Assembly (NCBI RefSeq): GCF_000281895.1
Contig: NZ_CM001558.1
Span: forward strand, 3,166,556-3,230,555
From: Pseudomonas fluorescens Q2-87
Lineage (GTDB): Bacteria > Pseudomonadota > Gammaproteobacteria > Pseudomonadales > Pseudomonadaceae
DNA length: 64,000 nt
Direction: 5' to 3'
The notes beneath the pieces were generated by a model. The model made no database searches. It saw nothing but the letters and a program-made list of their open reading frames with translations, and had not been told where the DNA came from. Below, in pieces: positions 39,522 through 48,440 of this stretch. Positions within the stretch are counted from its first letter, which is position 1. Every line of letters begins with the position of its first letter. The position numbers and the translations under genes are program-made.

Positions 39522-40121
39522 TCAGTGGGCATAGGCCTTGATCGACGGCGCCATCTGCGAAGCGTTGTAATTGAGAATGCGCCCGTCGGCTTCGACGCCG
39601 TAACGGCCATTGAGCGACTCCAGCGGCAAGCCATAGAGGTGAAAGTGCAGGGTTGGTTGCTCGCCAGCCACGCGGATGCCATGCAGGTCTTCGCCGAGGA
39701 ACGCGATGGACGTGCCGGGCTGCACCACCACTTCCTTTTCCAGGCGCAAGGTGGTGTACCCAGGCTCGCGACCTTCGTCGTCACGCTGGTAGACGTAGTT
39801 GATTTCCTGGCCCTCGACGGCGCTGATGATCGCCCAGGTCTCGTGGTTGTGCGCGATCGTGCTTTTGCCCGGCAACAGCGAGTTCACGTACAGCGTCGGG
39901 GTGTCGCCGTCGTCATTGAGGCGGTAGCGGAACGCGGTGCTGCCCTGCCCCGCCACTGGCGGCGGGAAGGCGTCGAAATTGAACAGGTCGCGGCGCTCGG
40001 CGAGGGCCTCCAACAGCGCAACGATTTCCACCAGGGCGGCGCGGTCGACGCCACGTTGATGAATCACGCGTACCTTCTGCAGGAAATCTTCGATGACATC
40101 GGGACGGCTAAACGTACTCAT
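39522..40121 (-). CDS. Thiol dioxygenase (cysteine dioxygenase family cupin)
   Basis: 199 aa, cupin fold. The iron-binding histidines are visible as HNHETW (two His) and DLHGIRV (third His). No Cys-Tyr cofactor cysteine is obvious, as in bacterial enzymes. Family members oxidise cysteine to cysteine sulfinate or 3-mercaptopropionate to its sulfinate (MDO). The sequence alone does not decide; a mercapto-acid is plausible because hydroxyacid dehydrogenase and aminotransferase genes share the operon. It lies 30 bp after the ABC ATPase gene and 45 bp before the rhodanese-lyase fusion, a pairing that I recall from P. aeruginosa as well. Confidence 0.83.
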   Translation of the reverse strand: MSTFSRPDVIEDFLQKVRVIHQRGVDRAALVEIVALLEALAERRDLFNFDAFPPPVAGQGSTAFRYRLNDDGDTPTLYVNSLLPGKSTIAHNHETWAIISAVEGQEINYVYQRDDEGREPGYTTLRLEKEVVVQPGTSIAFLGEDLHGIRVAGEQPTLHFHLYGLPLESLNGRYGVEADGRILNYNASQMAPSIKAYAH

Positions 40122-40151
40122 GGGGCAGGCTCCATTGTTCAGGCTGGAAAG

Positions 40152-40988
40152 TCAGACGGACAGGCTGTAGCGACTCAGGTTGGTCAGCAGGTAGGGGTCG
40201 TTGGCGATGGGCGGCCGACGGCCAGGGTCGCCCAGCGCATGCCGCAAGAATTCTCGGGTGCGCTCACTGGCCGGGTGCTGGAAAATCCGCGCGGCACTGC
40301 CATGCTCGACGATCACCCCGTTCTCGGTGAAATAGACGATGTCGCTGATTTCTTCGGCGAAACGCATTTCGTGGGTCACCAGCACGCAGGTCATGCCCTC
40401 TTCGGTCAGCTCGCGGATCACCGTGAGCACCTCGCCGACGGTTTCCGGATCCAGGGCCGAGGTCACCTCATCGAACAGGATCAGCTCCGGGCGCATCGCC
40501 AGCGCCCGGGCAATCGCCACCCGCTGCTGCTGACCGCCCGAGAGCTGGCCCGGATAAGCGTCGGCCTTGTGCTCCATGCGCACCTTGGCCAACAAGGCGC
40601 GGGCGTCTCGCTCGGCGTCACTGCGGTTGCGCCCCAGGACCTTGCGCGGCGCGATGACCAGGTTCTCCAACACCGACAAATGCGGGAACAGGTTGTATTG
40701 CTGGAACACAAACCCCACGCGCTTGCGCAGTTCGATGCGCTGGGCTTCCTGGGTCAGGGTGTGGACTTCGGTTGCGCCGACGCGAATGCTGCCGCGCTGG
40801 GGCTGCAACAGGCCGGTGATGCAGCGCAGGATCGTCGACTTGCCCGAGCCGGACGGGCCGATGATCGACACAGCCTGGCCACGGTGGACGTCCAGGTCGA
40901 TGCCCTTGAGCACCGGGTTGCTGCCAAACGACAAATGCAGGTCGCGCAGGCTGACCAAAGGTTCGGCGACGGTTTCAGTAGAAGGCAT
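40152..40988 (-). CDS. Amino-acid ABC transporter ATPase
   Basis: 278 aa, polar-amino-acid uptake family (GlnQ-like). Walker A IIGPSGSGKSTILRCITGL, Q-loop FQQYNLFPHLSVLEN, signature LSGGQQQRVAIARAL, Walker B ELILFDEVTSALDPETV, switch VTHEMRFAEEISD. It powers the two permeases encoded upstream. I chose ATG 40988, which overlaps the permease stop by 14 bp; the frame extends further but inside the permease gene. The operon context points to a sulfur-containing amino acid or related thiol compound as substrate. Confidence 0.92.
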   Translation of the reverse strand: MPSTETVAEPLVSLRDLHLSFGSNPVLKGIDLDVHRGQAVSIIGPSGSGKSTILRCITGLLQPQRGSIRVGATEVHTLTQEAQRIELRKRVGFVFQQYNLFPHLSVLENLVIAPRKVLGRNRSDAERDARALLAKVRMEHKADAYPGQLSGGQQQRVAIARALAMRPELILFDEVTSALDPETVGEVLTVIRELTEEGMTCVLVTHEMRFAEEISDIVYFTENGVIVEHGSAARIFQHPASERTREFLRHALGDPGRRPPIANDPYLLTNLSRYSLSV

Positions 40989-41763
40989 AGCGTCGCTCCA
41001 AATGCTGGGTGAGGCGGGAAATCGGATAGCAGTAGGCAAAGAACAGCACCAGCAGGCTCAGGTAGATCACCACCGTGAAGCCCGTCAGGTTCACCGTGTT
41101 GCTGGCGATCTGCGCGGTGTCGATCACGTCATGCACGCCCACCAGTGAGGCCAATGCGGTGCCCATGGTGATGACTGCGTAAAGGTTCATCCAGGGCGGC
41201 AACATGCGCTTGAAGCACTGCGGCAGGATGATCGAGCGGAAAATCTGCCCGCGGGTAAACGCCAGAGAGCGCGCGGCTTCCCATTGGGTGCTGGGGATCG
41301 ACGCAATGGCGCCACGGAAGATTTCCGCGACATTGGCGCTGGCCGGCAGTGCCAGCCCGAGCGTGACCTTGACCCAGTCCGGGAACGAGACATAGCCGCT
41401 GCCGATACGGATCTCGAACGGGAACACATAGGTGGTGAAATAAATCAGCACCAGCCAGGGCGCGTTGCGGAAAACCTGCACCCAGATCCGCGCCGGCAAA
41501 CGCAACAGGCGCAGGGGCGACAGGACCATGGCGCCCACCAGCACGCCAGCCACCGAACCCAGCCCGATGGCCAGCAGGCTGATGAGAACGTTCTGGCCAA
41601 ACCCGGCGATCAGCGCCGGACTCCATTGCAACAAGGCCTTGAGCACCGGGCTTTGCGGGGCGATGTACAGCAGCCAGAGCAGCGCGGCGGCCAGCAACAG
41701 CAATTTGCCGATATGCCGGCGCGGCCAGGCCAGCGGCGCGCCCACGGAAGATTCAATGGCCAT
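40975..41763 (-). CDS. Amino-acid ABC permease 2
   Basis: A 262-aa membrane protein of the HisM/GlnP type: a long N-terminal helix (GKLLLLAAALLWLLYIAPQSP), the conserved VFRNAPWLVLIYFTTYVFPF, and the EAA-like loop EAARSLAFTRGQIFRSIILPQCFKRMLPPWMN. It makes a heterodimeric channel with the permease encoded just upstream (11-bp overlap). Coupled overlaps on both sides show a single operon. Typical length; no anomalies. Confidence 0.92.
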   Translation of the reverse strand: MAIESSVGAPLAWPRRHIGKLLLLAAALLWLLYIAPQSPVLKALLQWSPALIAGFGQNVLISLLAIGLGSVAGVLVGAMVLSPLRLLRLPARIWVQVFRNAPWLVLIYFTTYVFPFEIRIGSGYVSFPDWVKVTLGLALPASANVAEIFRGAIASIPSTQWEAARSLAFTRGQIFRSIILPQCFKRMLPPWMNLYAVITMGTALASLVGVHDVIDTAQIASNTVNLTGFTVVIYLSLLVLFFAYCYPISRLTQHLERRYAFY

Positions 41764-42487
41764 AACCGGGCATCCTCAGGCGCGCTTCCAGGAAGCGCCC
41801 CACGCAATTGACGATGAAACTCAGCAGGCCGAAAAACGACAGGATCAGGATCATCAGTTCCAGCACGTTATCGCTCTGGGTCCAGATCATGATGGCGGCG
41901 TAGGTGATGTCCCCCACGGCAATGGCCGAGGCCACGGCGGTCATCTTCACCAGATCAATGAGATTGTTGATCAGCGCCGGCAAGGCGAACCGCAGGGCCA
42001 GCGGCAGCTGCACGTTCCACAGCAACTGGCGACGGCTGAATGCCAATGAGCTGGCCGCCTCCAGGGTTACCGCGGGGACGGCCTCGATGCCGGCACGCAA
42101 GGCTTCGGCGTGGAACGCGCCCTTGTGCAGCGAGATCACGATCACCACCCAGGCAAACGGCGTCAGCGGGTTGGCCGCGCCTACCGCCTGGGTCAGGAGC
42201 ATGTTCAGTACCAGGAATGCGCAATACAGCTGCACCAGGGTCGGCGTGTTGCGGGTGACTTCGACGAATACTCGGGCGGGCTTCGCCAACCAGGGCGTGC
42301 CCGAGGTCAGCATCGCCGCCAGGCCGACACCTGCCAGCAGGCTGCCGACGATGGTCAACAGGCACAGCAGCAGTGTGGTCAACGCGCCCTGCTCCAGGGT
42401 CCCGCGCTGATAGGCATCGAGCAAAAAGCTGTAGTTCAGGCCGAGTCCGGCGCTCCATTGGACGAACCATTGCAACCCATGACTCAT
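41753..42487 (-). CDS. Amino-acid ABC permease 1
   Basis: A 244-aa membrane protein, HisQ/GlnP type: GALTTLLLCLLTIVGSLLAGVGLAAMLTSG, VEVTRNTPTLVQLYCAFLVLNMLL, and the EAA loop LEAASSLAFSRRQLLWNVQLPLALRFALPALINN. It is the partner of permease 2. Its ATG overlaps the aminotransferase stop by 4 bp. The two permeases are similar but distinct, as usual for heterodimeric polar amino-acid importers. Confidence 0.92.
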   Translation of the reverse strand: MSHGLQWFVQWSAGLGLNYSFLLDAYQRGTLEQGALTTLLLCLLTIVGSLLAGVGLAAMLTSGTPWLAKPARVFVEVTRNTPTLVQLYCAFLVLNMLLTQAVGAANPLTPFAWVVIVISLHKGAFHAEALRAGIEAVPAVTLEAASSLAFSRRQLLWNVQLPLALRFALPALINNLIDLVKMTAVASAIAVGDITYAAIMIWTQSDNVLELMILILSFFGLLSFIVNCVGRFLEARLRMPGYGH

Positions 42488-43695
42488 GGCTCGCCCCTCA
42501 GTTGAGCGCAGGCGTGAGCAATACGGTGCCCGGCCTCACGAACGGTCTCGGTGGCCGTGGCAATCGACAGGCGAAACCACGGCGACAAGCCATAGGCGCT
42601 GCCCGCCACACCCGCGACGCCTTCTTCGAGCAGATACGCGACAACATCCCCATCGGTGTCCAGTCGCTGGCCGTCCGGGCGGTAGCGCCCGAGCAACCCG
42701 GCACAGCGCACGAAAACAAAAAAGCCGCCTTGGGGCTCAAGCACTTGCAGCCCATCGACACGGCTCAAGGCCTCCACCAACAGATCCCGGCGCTGACGGT
42801 AGGCGGCGACCTGCGCCGACAGAAAATCCAAGCCACCCTCGAACGCTGCCAACGCGGCAGCTTGCCCGACCGAAGAAGCGCCGGAGGTGGATTGCGATTG
42901 CACCACGGTCATGGCCTCGACCAACGTCTGCGGCCCGGCACCGAAGCCAATGCGCCAGCCGGTCATGGCGTAGGTCTTGGAGACTCCGCCCACCAGCAGG
43001 CAGCGTGGCTGCAAATCCGGCGCGACATTGAGCAGGCTGAAGGCCTGGGAGCCATCGAAGCGGATGTGTTCGTAGAGCTCGTCCAGCAGGACCAGCACCT
43101 GCTGATGGCGCCGAAGCACCTCGGCTAGAGCGCGAAGCTCGGCCTCGCTGTACACCGCGCCGCTGGGGTTGCCGGGGCCGTTGAGGATCAACCAGCGGGT
43201 GCGCTCGCCGATGTGTGGCTCAAGCGCCTGCGCCGTCAGCTTGCAGCCTTGCTCCAGCCCGCATTCGATGAATACCGGCTCACCGCCATTGATGCGCACG
43301 CTGTCCGGAAAGGACGGCCAATACGGTGCGGGCACCAGCACCTCGTCACCGTCATCGAGCGTCGCGGCGAAGGCATTGAAAATGATCTGCTTGGCGCCGT
43401 TGGCAATCACGATGGATTCCAGCGGATAGTCCAGGCGATTCTCCTGGCCGAGCTTGCGTTGTATCGCGGTGCGCAACGCCTTCACGCCCGGCGTCGGGGT
43501 GTACTTGGTAGCCCCGGCGGCAATGGCGGCGTAGGCAGCCTGCTTGATGTGATCGGGGGTGTCGAAATCCGGCTCGCCGGTGGTCAGGTCGAGGATCGCA
43601 CGGCCGGCATCCCGCAAGGCCATGGCACGGGATTTGGCGGCGGCATTGGCTGACAGCGAGACGCGTTGCACGCGCTTGGACAGGCGAAGCGTCAT
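42484..43695 (-). CDS. Class I/II PLP-dependent aminotransferase
   Basis: 403 aa, aspartate-aminotransferase-fold class I: AILDLTTGEPDFDTPDHIKQAAYAAI, TKYTPTPGVKALRTAI, NGAKQIIFNAFAA, ILNGPGNPSGAVYS, VLLDELYEHIRFDG, and the PLP lysine in VGGVSKTYAMTGWRIGF. C-terminal Arg in SPWFRLSIAT. It likely interconverts an amino acid and its 2-oxo acid. In this operon a cysteine-like substrate giving 3-mercaptopyruvate is a fitting but unproven guess. It overlaps both neighbours by 4 bp. Confidence 0.9.
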   Translation of the reverse strand: MTLRLSKRVQRVSLSANAAAKSRAMALRDAGRAILDLTTGEPDFDTPDHIKQAAYAAIAAGATKYTPTPGVKALRTAIQRKLGQENRLDYPLESIVIANGAKQIIFNAFAATLDDGDEVLVPAPYWPSFPDSVRINGGEPVFIECGLEQGCKLTAQALEPHIGERTRWLILNGPGNPSGAVYSEAELRALAEVLRRHQQVLVLLDELYEHIRFDGSQAFSLLNVAPDLQPRCLLVGGVSKTYAMTGWRIGFGAGPQTLVEAMTVVQSQSTSGASSVGQAAALAAFEGGLDFLSAQVAAYRQRRDLLVEALSRVDGLQVLEPQGGFFVFVRCAGLLGRYRPDGQRLDTDGDVVAYLLEEGVAGVAGSAYGLSPWFRLSIATATETVREAGHRIAHACAQLRGEP

Positions 43696-45116
43696 GGCTG
43701 GCCTCCTTGCAGGACCTTGCCCGGGTTGAGCACGTTGTGCGGGTCCAAGGCTTGCTTGATGCGGCGCATCAGGTCCAGCTCCACTTCGCTTTTATAGCGC
43801 CCCAGCACGCCCACCTTGCGCTGGCCGATGCCATGCTCGGCACTGATCGAACCGCCGTGGGCGTGGGCACTGTCATGTACCTGTTGGCTGAGTGCGGCGT
43901 AATTCGCCATGTGTGCGTCCACCGTGGCGTCCAGCGGATGGGCGACGTTGTAATGCAGGTTGCCGTCGCCCAGATGACCGAAGGTGTAGAACCGCACCCC
44001 CGGGTAATGCTGCTGCAACAGCGCATCGGTATGGGTAACGAACGCCACGACCTGTGAAATCGGTACCGAAATGTCGTGTTTCATGTTCCGACCGGCACGC
44101 TTTTGCGCCTCGCTCATGTTCTCGCGCAACTGCCAGAACGCTTGGCTCTGGGCCAGGCTTTCGGCGATCAGCGCATCGGCCAGCAGGGCTTGCTCGAAGG
44201 CTTCGCCCAGGACCTGTTCGAAGGTTTCCCGCGCATGCCCCTCACTGTGGTTATCCGACAGTTCCAACAGCGCGAACCACGGCTGGCGCGCGCCGAGAAA
44301 AGGTCGCGGCCCTTCAGGGAACTGCTCGCGCAACAACGCCAGGCACTCGGCACTGAGCAGCTCGAACGCGGTCAGGTTGGCGCCAAAACCGCTGCGGGCA
44401 TGGGACAGCAAAGCCACGGCCTGTTCCAACGAGTCGAAAGCCAGCAATGCCGTGACCTGGGCCCGGGGCTGCGGAAAGAGTTTCAGGGTCGCCGCCGTGA
44501 TAATGCCCAACGTGCCTTCGCTGCCAATGAACAGGTCCCGCAGGTCGTAACCGGTATTGTCCTTGCGCAAACCCCGCAGGCCGTTCCATATCTCGCCTTG
44601 GGCGGTGACCACCTCCAGGCCCAGGGTCAGCTCACGGGCATTACCATAGCGCAGCACGGCGGTGCCGCCGGCGTTGGTGCCCAGGTTGCCGCCGAGGGTG
44701 CAGCTGCCTTCGGCGCCGAGGCTCAAGGGGAACAGGCGACCGGCGTCACGGGCCACTTCCTGGATTGTGTGCAGGATGCAACCGGCCTCGACGGTCAGGG
44801 TGTCGTTGTCGGTGTCCACCGCACGCACGCGATTCATCCGATCGAGCAGCAGCAATACGGCGCGGCCGCTGGCGTCCGGGGTGGCGCCGCCCATCAATCC
44901 GGTGTTACCGCCCTGCACCACGATCGGCGTACTTTGCGCCGCACAGGCGCGGACCACTGCCGCGACTTCTTCGGTTGTGCCCGGGTGCACGGCGGCGAGC
45001 ACGTGTCCGACATAACGGCCCTGCTTGTCGGTCAGGTACGGCGCAGCATCCTCGCTGCTCTGCACATGGTCGGCGCCAAGCAATGCTTGCAGGGTCGCCC
45101 ACAACGATTGGCTCAT
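43692..45116 (-). CDS. FAD-linked D-2-hydroxyacid dehydrogenase (GlcD/Dld type)
   Basis: 474 aa. The PCMH FAD-binding domain shows VVQGGNTGLMGGATPDASGRAVLLLLDRMNRV, SLGAEGSCTLGGNLGTNAGG and GLRKDNTGYDLRDLFIGSEGTLGIITAATLKLFP. The C-terminal FAD-oxidase domain has YTFGHLGDGNLHYNV and HGGSISAEHGIGQRK, with the metal-binding histidines of D-lactate/D-2-hydroxyglutarate-type dehydrogenases. It oxidises a D-2-hydroxyacid to the 2-oxo acid and passes electrons to the respiratory chain or an electron carrier. Together with the aminotransferase next to it, a hydroxyacid-oxoacid-amino acid interconversion is likely, for example mercaptolactate. Confidence 0.9.
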   Translation of the reverse strand: MSQSLWATLQALLGADHVQSSEDAAPYLTDKQGRYVGHVLAAVHPGTTEEVAAVVRACAAQSTPIVVQGGNTGLMGGATPDASGRAVLLLLDRMNRVRAVDTDNDTLTVEAGCILHTIQEVARDAGRLFPLSLGAEGSCTLGGNLGTNAGGTAVLRYGNARELTLGLEVVTAQGEIWNGLRGLRKDNTGYDLRDLFIGSEGTLGIITAATLKLFPQPRAQVTALLAFDSLEQAVALLSHARSGFGANLTAFELLSAECLALLREQFPEGPRPFLGARQPWFALLELSDNHSEGHARETFEQVLGEAFEQALLADALIAESLAQSQAFWQLRENMSEAQKRAGRNMKHDISVPISQVVAFVTHTDALLQQHYPGVRFYTFGHLGDGNLHYNVAHPLDATVDAHMANYAALSQQVHDSAHAHGGSISAEHGIGQRKVGVLGRYKSEVELDLMRRIKQALDPHNVLNPGKVLQGGQP

Positions 45117-45964
45117 GGCTGAACGGCCAGCGGCGCGGCGTTGCGGTATTGCTCGTGCAAATCACGCAAGGCCTGGGACGGCGCCATGCCGGTGCGCTCG
45201 CCCAATTCGAGCAGCCAGCCGCTGCGATGCCAATCGCGCACGATGGCGTCGAGTTTGGCCTGGGTGTCGTGCTCGCCCTTGCGCAGCCAGATCACTGAAT
45301 TGGACGGAATCAAATCTTCCGGCAGCGGCAGTTCAAAGTCCTGCCATTCGGCTTCGCTCAGCAAGGCGTGCATCGTCGGGCTTACGTGCACCGCCGCCAC
45401 GCAGCCATTGCCGCGCAGCGACAACAGCGATTCGGACTGACTGCGAAACGCCTTGATCTGCGCGCCGTAGGTTTCCTGCAACGGCTTGATGAAATTACTG
45501 CCCTGGGACACACAGACCGGTTTCCCCTTGAGATCGGCCCACTGGGTAATGCCGGCGCCCTTGCGGATCAACGCGGCCCCGCCCACTTCTTCATAAGGCG
45601 TCGGCACGTAATCGAGGATCTCTGCGCGCTCCTCGGTGAACTGCATGTTGGCGATCAGAATGTCGACCTTGCCCTGCTGAAGGAATTGCACACGGTTCGG
45701 CGCCAGCACCGACACCGTTTGCGTCTCGACCCCCAGCGCCTGGCCGATGCCCTTGGCCAGCTCGACGTTGTAGCCCAGGTGTTCGCCGCTCTTGGGATCG
45801 ATCGTGCCGAATGGCGAACCACTGAGCATCACCCCGACGCTGATGGCGTGGCGCTGTTCGATCTTGTCCAGCGTTGCATCGGCCTGGGCCAGGCTGGCAG
45901 CGCAAACGGCGGCGCCTGCCAGGCACCACGAGGCCAGGGTTCTAACGGAAAAAAATGCAGTCAT
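45113..45964 (-). CDS. Amino-acid ABC binding protein B
   Basis: 283 aa. A signal peptide (MTAFFSVRTLASWCLAGAAVCAASLAQA) is followed by a family 3 solute-binding fold: LDKIEQRHAISVGVMLSGSPFGTIDPKSGEHLGYNVELAKGIGQAL, FLQQGKVDILIANMQFTEERAEILDYVPTPY, GKPVCVSQGSNFIKPL. It is a paralogue of the neighbouring binding protein at 46019, sharing ADATLDKIEQRH and VQFLQQGKVD. I use ATG 45964, since AAGG lies about 11 nt upstream and too close to the earlier ATG at 45973. It overlaps the dehydrogenase start by 4 bp. Confidence 0.9.
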   Translation of the reverse strand: MTAFFSVRTLASWCLAGAAVCAASLAQADATLDKIEQRHAISVGVMLSGSPFGTIDPKSGEHLGYNVELAKGIGQALGVETQTVSVLAPNRVQFLQQGKVDILIANMQFTEERAEILDYVPTPYEEVGGAALIRKGAGITQWADLKGKPVCVSQGSNFIKPLQETYGAQIKAFRSQSESLLSLRGNGCVAAVHVSPTMHALLSEAEWQDFELPLPEDLIPSNSVIWLRKGEHDTQAKLDAIVRDWHRSGWLLELGERTGMAPSQALRDLHEQYRNAAPLAVQP

Positions 45965-46018
45965 GCGCGGCATACCTTGAGCGACGGTCGTTGAGGACGG
46001 TGGACAGTGCGACGGCCG

Positions 46019-46861
46019 TCAGGCGCCGTTGGCCTGGAACTGCTTCTGCAATTCCACCAGGGCCGGTGACGCGGGCGTGATGCGGTTGCGGGTCTGCGCT
46101 TCGATCAGCCAGCCGCTGCGGTGCAATTGCTTGATGATCGGATCGAGTCGGGCCTGGGTATCGCTTTCGCCCTTGCGGGTCCAGATCACCGAAGGCGCCG
46201 GGTTCAACTCCGGGTCGAGGGCGCGGTAGCCCTGCCATTCGGCGTTCTCGGCGATCAGCGGATTGATCAAGGTGGCGTCATGCACCGCCGCGACGCAGTT
46301 GTTGCCCCGCAGGGCCAATAGCGATTCCGAGGAGCTCTTGAAAGCCTTGATCTCTGCGCCCAGCTCGGTGAGCGGCTTGATGTAGCTGCTGCCCTGGGAG
46401 GTGCACACCGGTTGGCCCTTCAGGTCCTCCCAACGACTGATCTTGCTGTCCTTGAGCACGGCCGCCGTGCCACCGACGCGGTAGAACGGCGTGGGCACGA
46501 ACCCGAGGATGTCGCCGCGCTCCGCTGTCCATTCCATGTTGGCAACCAGCAGATCGACTTTGCCTTGTTGCAGGAATTGCACGCGGTTGGCGGGCAATAC
46601 CGGCACCAGTTGCACCGTGGCGCCCAGCTGCCGACCGAGTTCTTCAGCGAGGTCAACGTTCAAGCCGCGAGGTTTCTGGGTCGCGGGATCGATGCCGCCG
46701 AAGGGTCCGCCCGAGAGCAGCACACCGACCACCAACTCATGGCGCTGCTCGATCTTGTCCAGGGTGGCATCGGCACGCGCGATGTTGACGGCCGATAGCG
46801 AGATCAAGGCGCCCAACATGACAGGCAGCAATCGTTTTACGGGTGAGCGCTCGAGCAACAT
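46019..46861 (-). CDS. Amino-acid ABC binding protein A
   Basis: 280 aa with an N-terminal signal (SPVKRLLPVMLGALISLSAVNIARA) and a family 3 solute-binding domain (LDKIEQRHELVVGVLLSGGPFGGIDPATQKPRGLNVDLAEELGRQL; FLQQGKVDLLVANMEWTAERGDILGFVPTPF). First gene of the nine-gene operon, divergent from the LysR regulator. Two tandem binding proteins feeding one permease pair suggest two related ligands or affinities. A cysteine in the same place of both (PVCTSQGS / PVCVSQGS) together with a later CVAAVH could form a disulfide. Confidence 0.9.
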   Translation of the reverse strand: MLLERSPVKRLLPVMLGALISLSAVNIARADATLDKIEQRHELVVGVLLSGGPFGGIDPATQKPRGLNVDLAEELGRQLGATVQLVPVLPANRVQFLQQGKVDLLVANMEWTAERGDILGFVPTPFYRVGGTAAVLKDSKISRWEDLKGQPVCTSQGSSYIKPLTELGAEIKAFKSSSESLLALRGNNCVAAVHDATLINPLIAENAEWQGYRALDPELNPAPSVIWTRKGESDTQARLDPIIKQLHRSGWLIEAQTRNRITPASPALVELQKQFQANGA

Positions 46862-47099
46862 GGAATTCCCCTCATGGATGATCGGCGTACCCCGACCTGA
46901 TGAGTGGGCATGCTAGGTACAGCGTGGACGCAACGGAAATGCAAATATCTCATATCGTTATAACTCACACGGTTGCGCGTTTAGGCCATTCGCTTATATG
47001 GCTGTATTTGCTGCGCCCGAGCCAAACTTTCGTAAAGAGCTTCCACTGAATCCATAAAACTATGTAATGTTTATCTTTGTTCCCTTGATATGACCGCCT
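46862..47099. promoter_or_regulatory. Divergent promoter region of the sulfur operon and its LysR gene
   Basis: 238 bp, markedly AT-richer than the flanking genes. It contains ATATCTCATATCGTTATAAC (46948-46967), with T-N11-A character expected for LysR binding, and ATATGGCTGTATTTG near 46997. A promoter for the LysR gene may lie near TATGTAATGTTTATC (about 47059). No gene is supported. Confidence 0.45.
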
Positions 47100-47957
47100 A
47101 TGTCGACCCTGGATCTCGAGTTACTGCGCACGTTCATCGCCGTGGTCGATCACCACAGCTTTGCCGAAGCTGGCGCGCAGCTTTCCCGTACACAATCATC
47201 GGTGACCCAGCACATGCAACGGCTGGAACAACAGGTGGGCGTGAGCCTGTTCGAAAAACGCGGGCGACAGAAACAGCTCACGGAAGCCGGCCAGCAATTG
47301 CTGCGCCACGCCCGGCAGATGCTGTCGCTCAACGATGACATTCTCGGTTCCCTGCGCGAAAGCAGCCTGAGCGGCGTGCTGCGCATCGGCTCGCCCCATG
47401 ATATCGCCGACACCATTCTGCCGCCGATTCTCAGCCATATCGCCCGTTCGGCCCCGCGCCTGCGCCTGGAAATCGATGTGGGCCGCAGCCCGTTCCTGAT
47501 GGACGACCTGCACCGAGGCAAGGTCGACATGATCATTTCCACCCGCCAGGACCCGAGCCTGGAAGGCTTTGCCTTGCGTACGTCGCCGGTGTGGTGGATC
47601 TGCTCGGCCCAGTACATTCACAACCCTGGCGAGCCTTTGCCGCTGATCCTGGTGGACGAACCGAGTATTTATCGGCGCTATGCCCTGGAGGCCCTTGAGC
47701 GCGCGAATATCCCGTGGCGCCAGGCGTACCTGGCGTCGAACCTGATCGGCATCAAGGCCGCCACGCGCGCCGGCCTGGGGGTCACGCCGCGAAGCATGGA
47801 GATGCTCGGCCCGGACATGCGCGTACTGGGCGAGAACGATGGCTTGCCGCGATTACCGGACGTGACCTATCACTTGTGGATCCGGCCGAACACGCTCAAT
47901 CCGCTGGTGCGCCGGGCGTATGAGCTGATCCGCAATAGTCAGGGGCACGGCAGCTGA
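47100..47957 (+). CDS. LysR-family regulator of the sulfur-compound operon
   Basis: 285 aa. Helix-turn-helix: LDLELLRTFIAVVDHHSFAEAGAQLSRTQSSVTQHMQRLEQQVGVSLFEKRGRQKQLTEAG; the effector domain begins GVLRIGSPHDIADTILPPILSHIARSAPRLRLEIDVG. The branch resembles small-substrate LysR regulators of ABC/catabolic operons. Its position, divergent from the nine-gene operon across an AT-rich region, makes it the likely activator, with the inducer perhaps a sulfur-containing amino acid. No special anomalies. Confidence 0.9.
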   Translation: MSTLDLELLRTFIAVVDHHSFAEAGAQLSRTQSSVTQHMQRLEQQVGVSLFEKRGRQKQLTEAGQQLLRHARQMLSLNDDILGSLRESSLSGVLRIGSPHDIADTILPPILSHIARSAPRLRLEIDVGRSPFLMDDLHRGKVDMIISTRQDPSLEGFALRTSPVWWICSAQYIHNPGEPLPLILVDEPSIYRRYALEALERANIPWRQAYLASNLIGIKAATRAGLGVTPRSMEMLGPDMRVLGENDGLPRLPDVTYHLWIRPNTLNPLVRRAYELIRNSQGHGS

Positions 47958-47996
47958 TCCAACGCGCGCCAACCGTGCCCTTCATGCGGCCCTGCG

Positions 47997-48440
47997 TCAG
48001 GCCCCTGCGCGAATGCGCTCGACCAGGCGCGCCTGGAGCGCTGCAAGTTCTTCTGAATCCGCCTTGCCCCTGCCATGCACACCAGGCATCTCGCCTTCCC
48101 AGCGCGGAATGATGTGCATGTGGATGTGATAGACCGTTTGCCCGGCCACCGCGCCATTGAACTGCGCGACCTGGACACCGTCCGGCTGCAACTCCTCGAC
48201 GATGATGCGCGTCAGCCGCTGCACGGCGGACATCATCGCCCCCAGGACCGTCGGCTCGACTTCAAGGATATTGCGCGCCTGGGACGCTTTGGGAATGACC
48301 AGGACATGACCGCGCGATTGGGGAAAGAGATCCAGGAACGCCAACACATCGGCGTCCTCGTAAATCTGGTAGCACGGCGCCTCGCCGCGAAGGATCAACG
48401 CAAAAATGTTCTGCGGATCGTAATGACCGTGGAGACTCAT
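47997..48440 (-). CDS. HIT-family nucleotide hydrolase
   Basis: 147 aa, histidine triad family: the triad HIHMHIIPRWEG is intact, after NIFALILRGEAPCYQIYEDADVLAFLDLFPQSRGHVLVIPK. These small dimeric cytosolic enzymes hydrolyse adenosine phosphoramidates or dinucleoside polyphosphates (Hint/Fhit branch). ATG 48440 has CGGAG 6 nt upstream; the open frame extends further without support. It is convergent with the LysR gene and has no clear operon partner. Confidence 0.92.
   Translation of the reverse strand: MSLHGHYDPQNIFALILRGEAPCYQIYEDADVLAFLDLFPQSRGHVLVIPKASQARNILEVEPTVLGAMMSAVQRLTRIIVEELQPDGVQVAQFNGAVAGQTVYHIHMHIIPRWEGEMPGVHGRGKADSEELAALQARLVERIRAGA

Noticed and set aside
37863..41012. 1049-codon plus-strand open frame
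   Set aside because: It spans the antisense of three well-supported minus-strand genes and shows no domain motifs.
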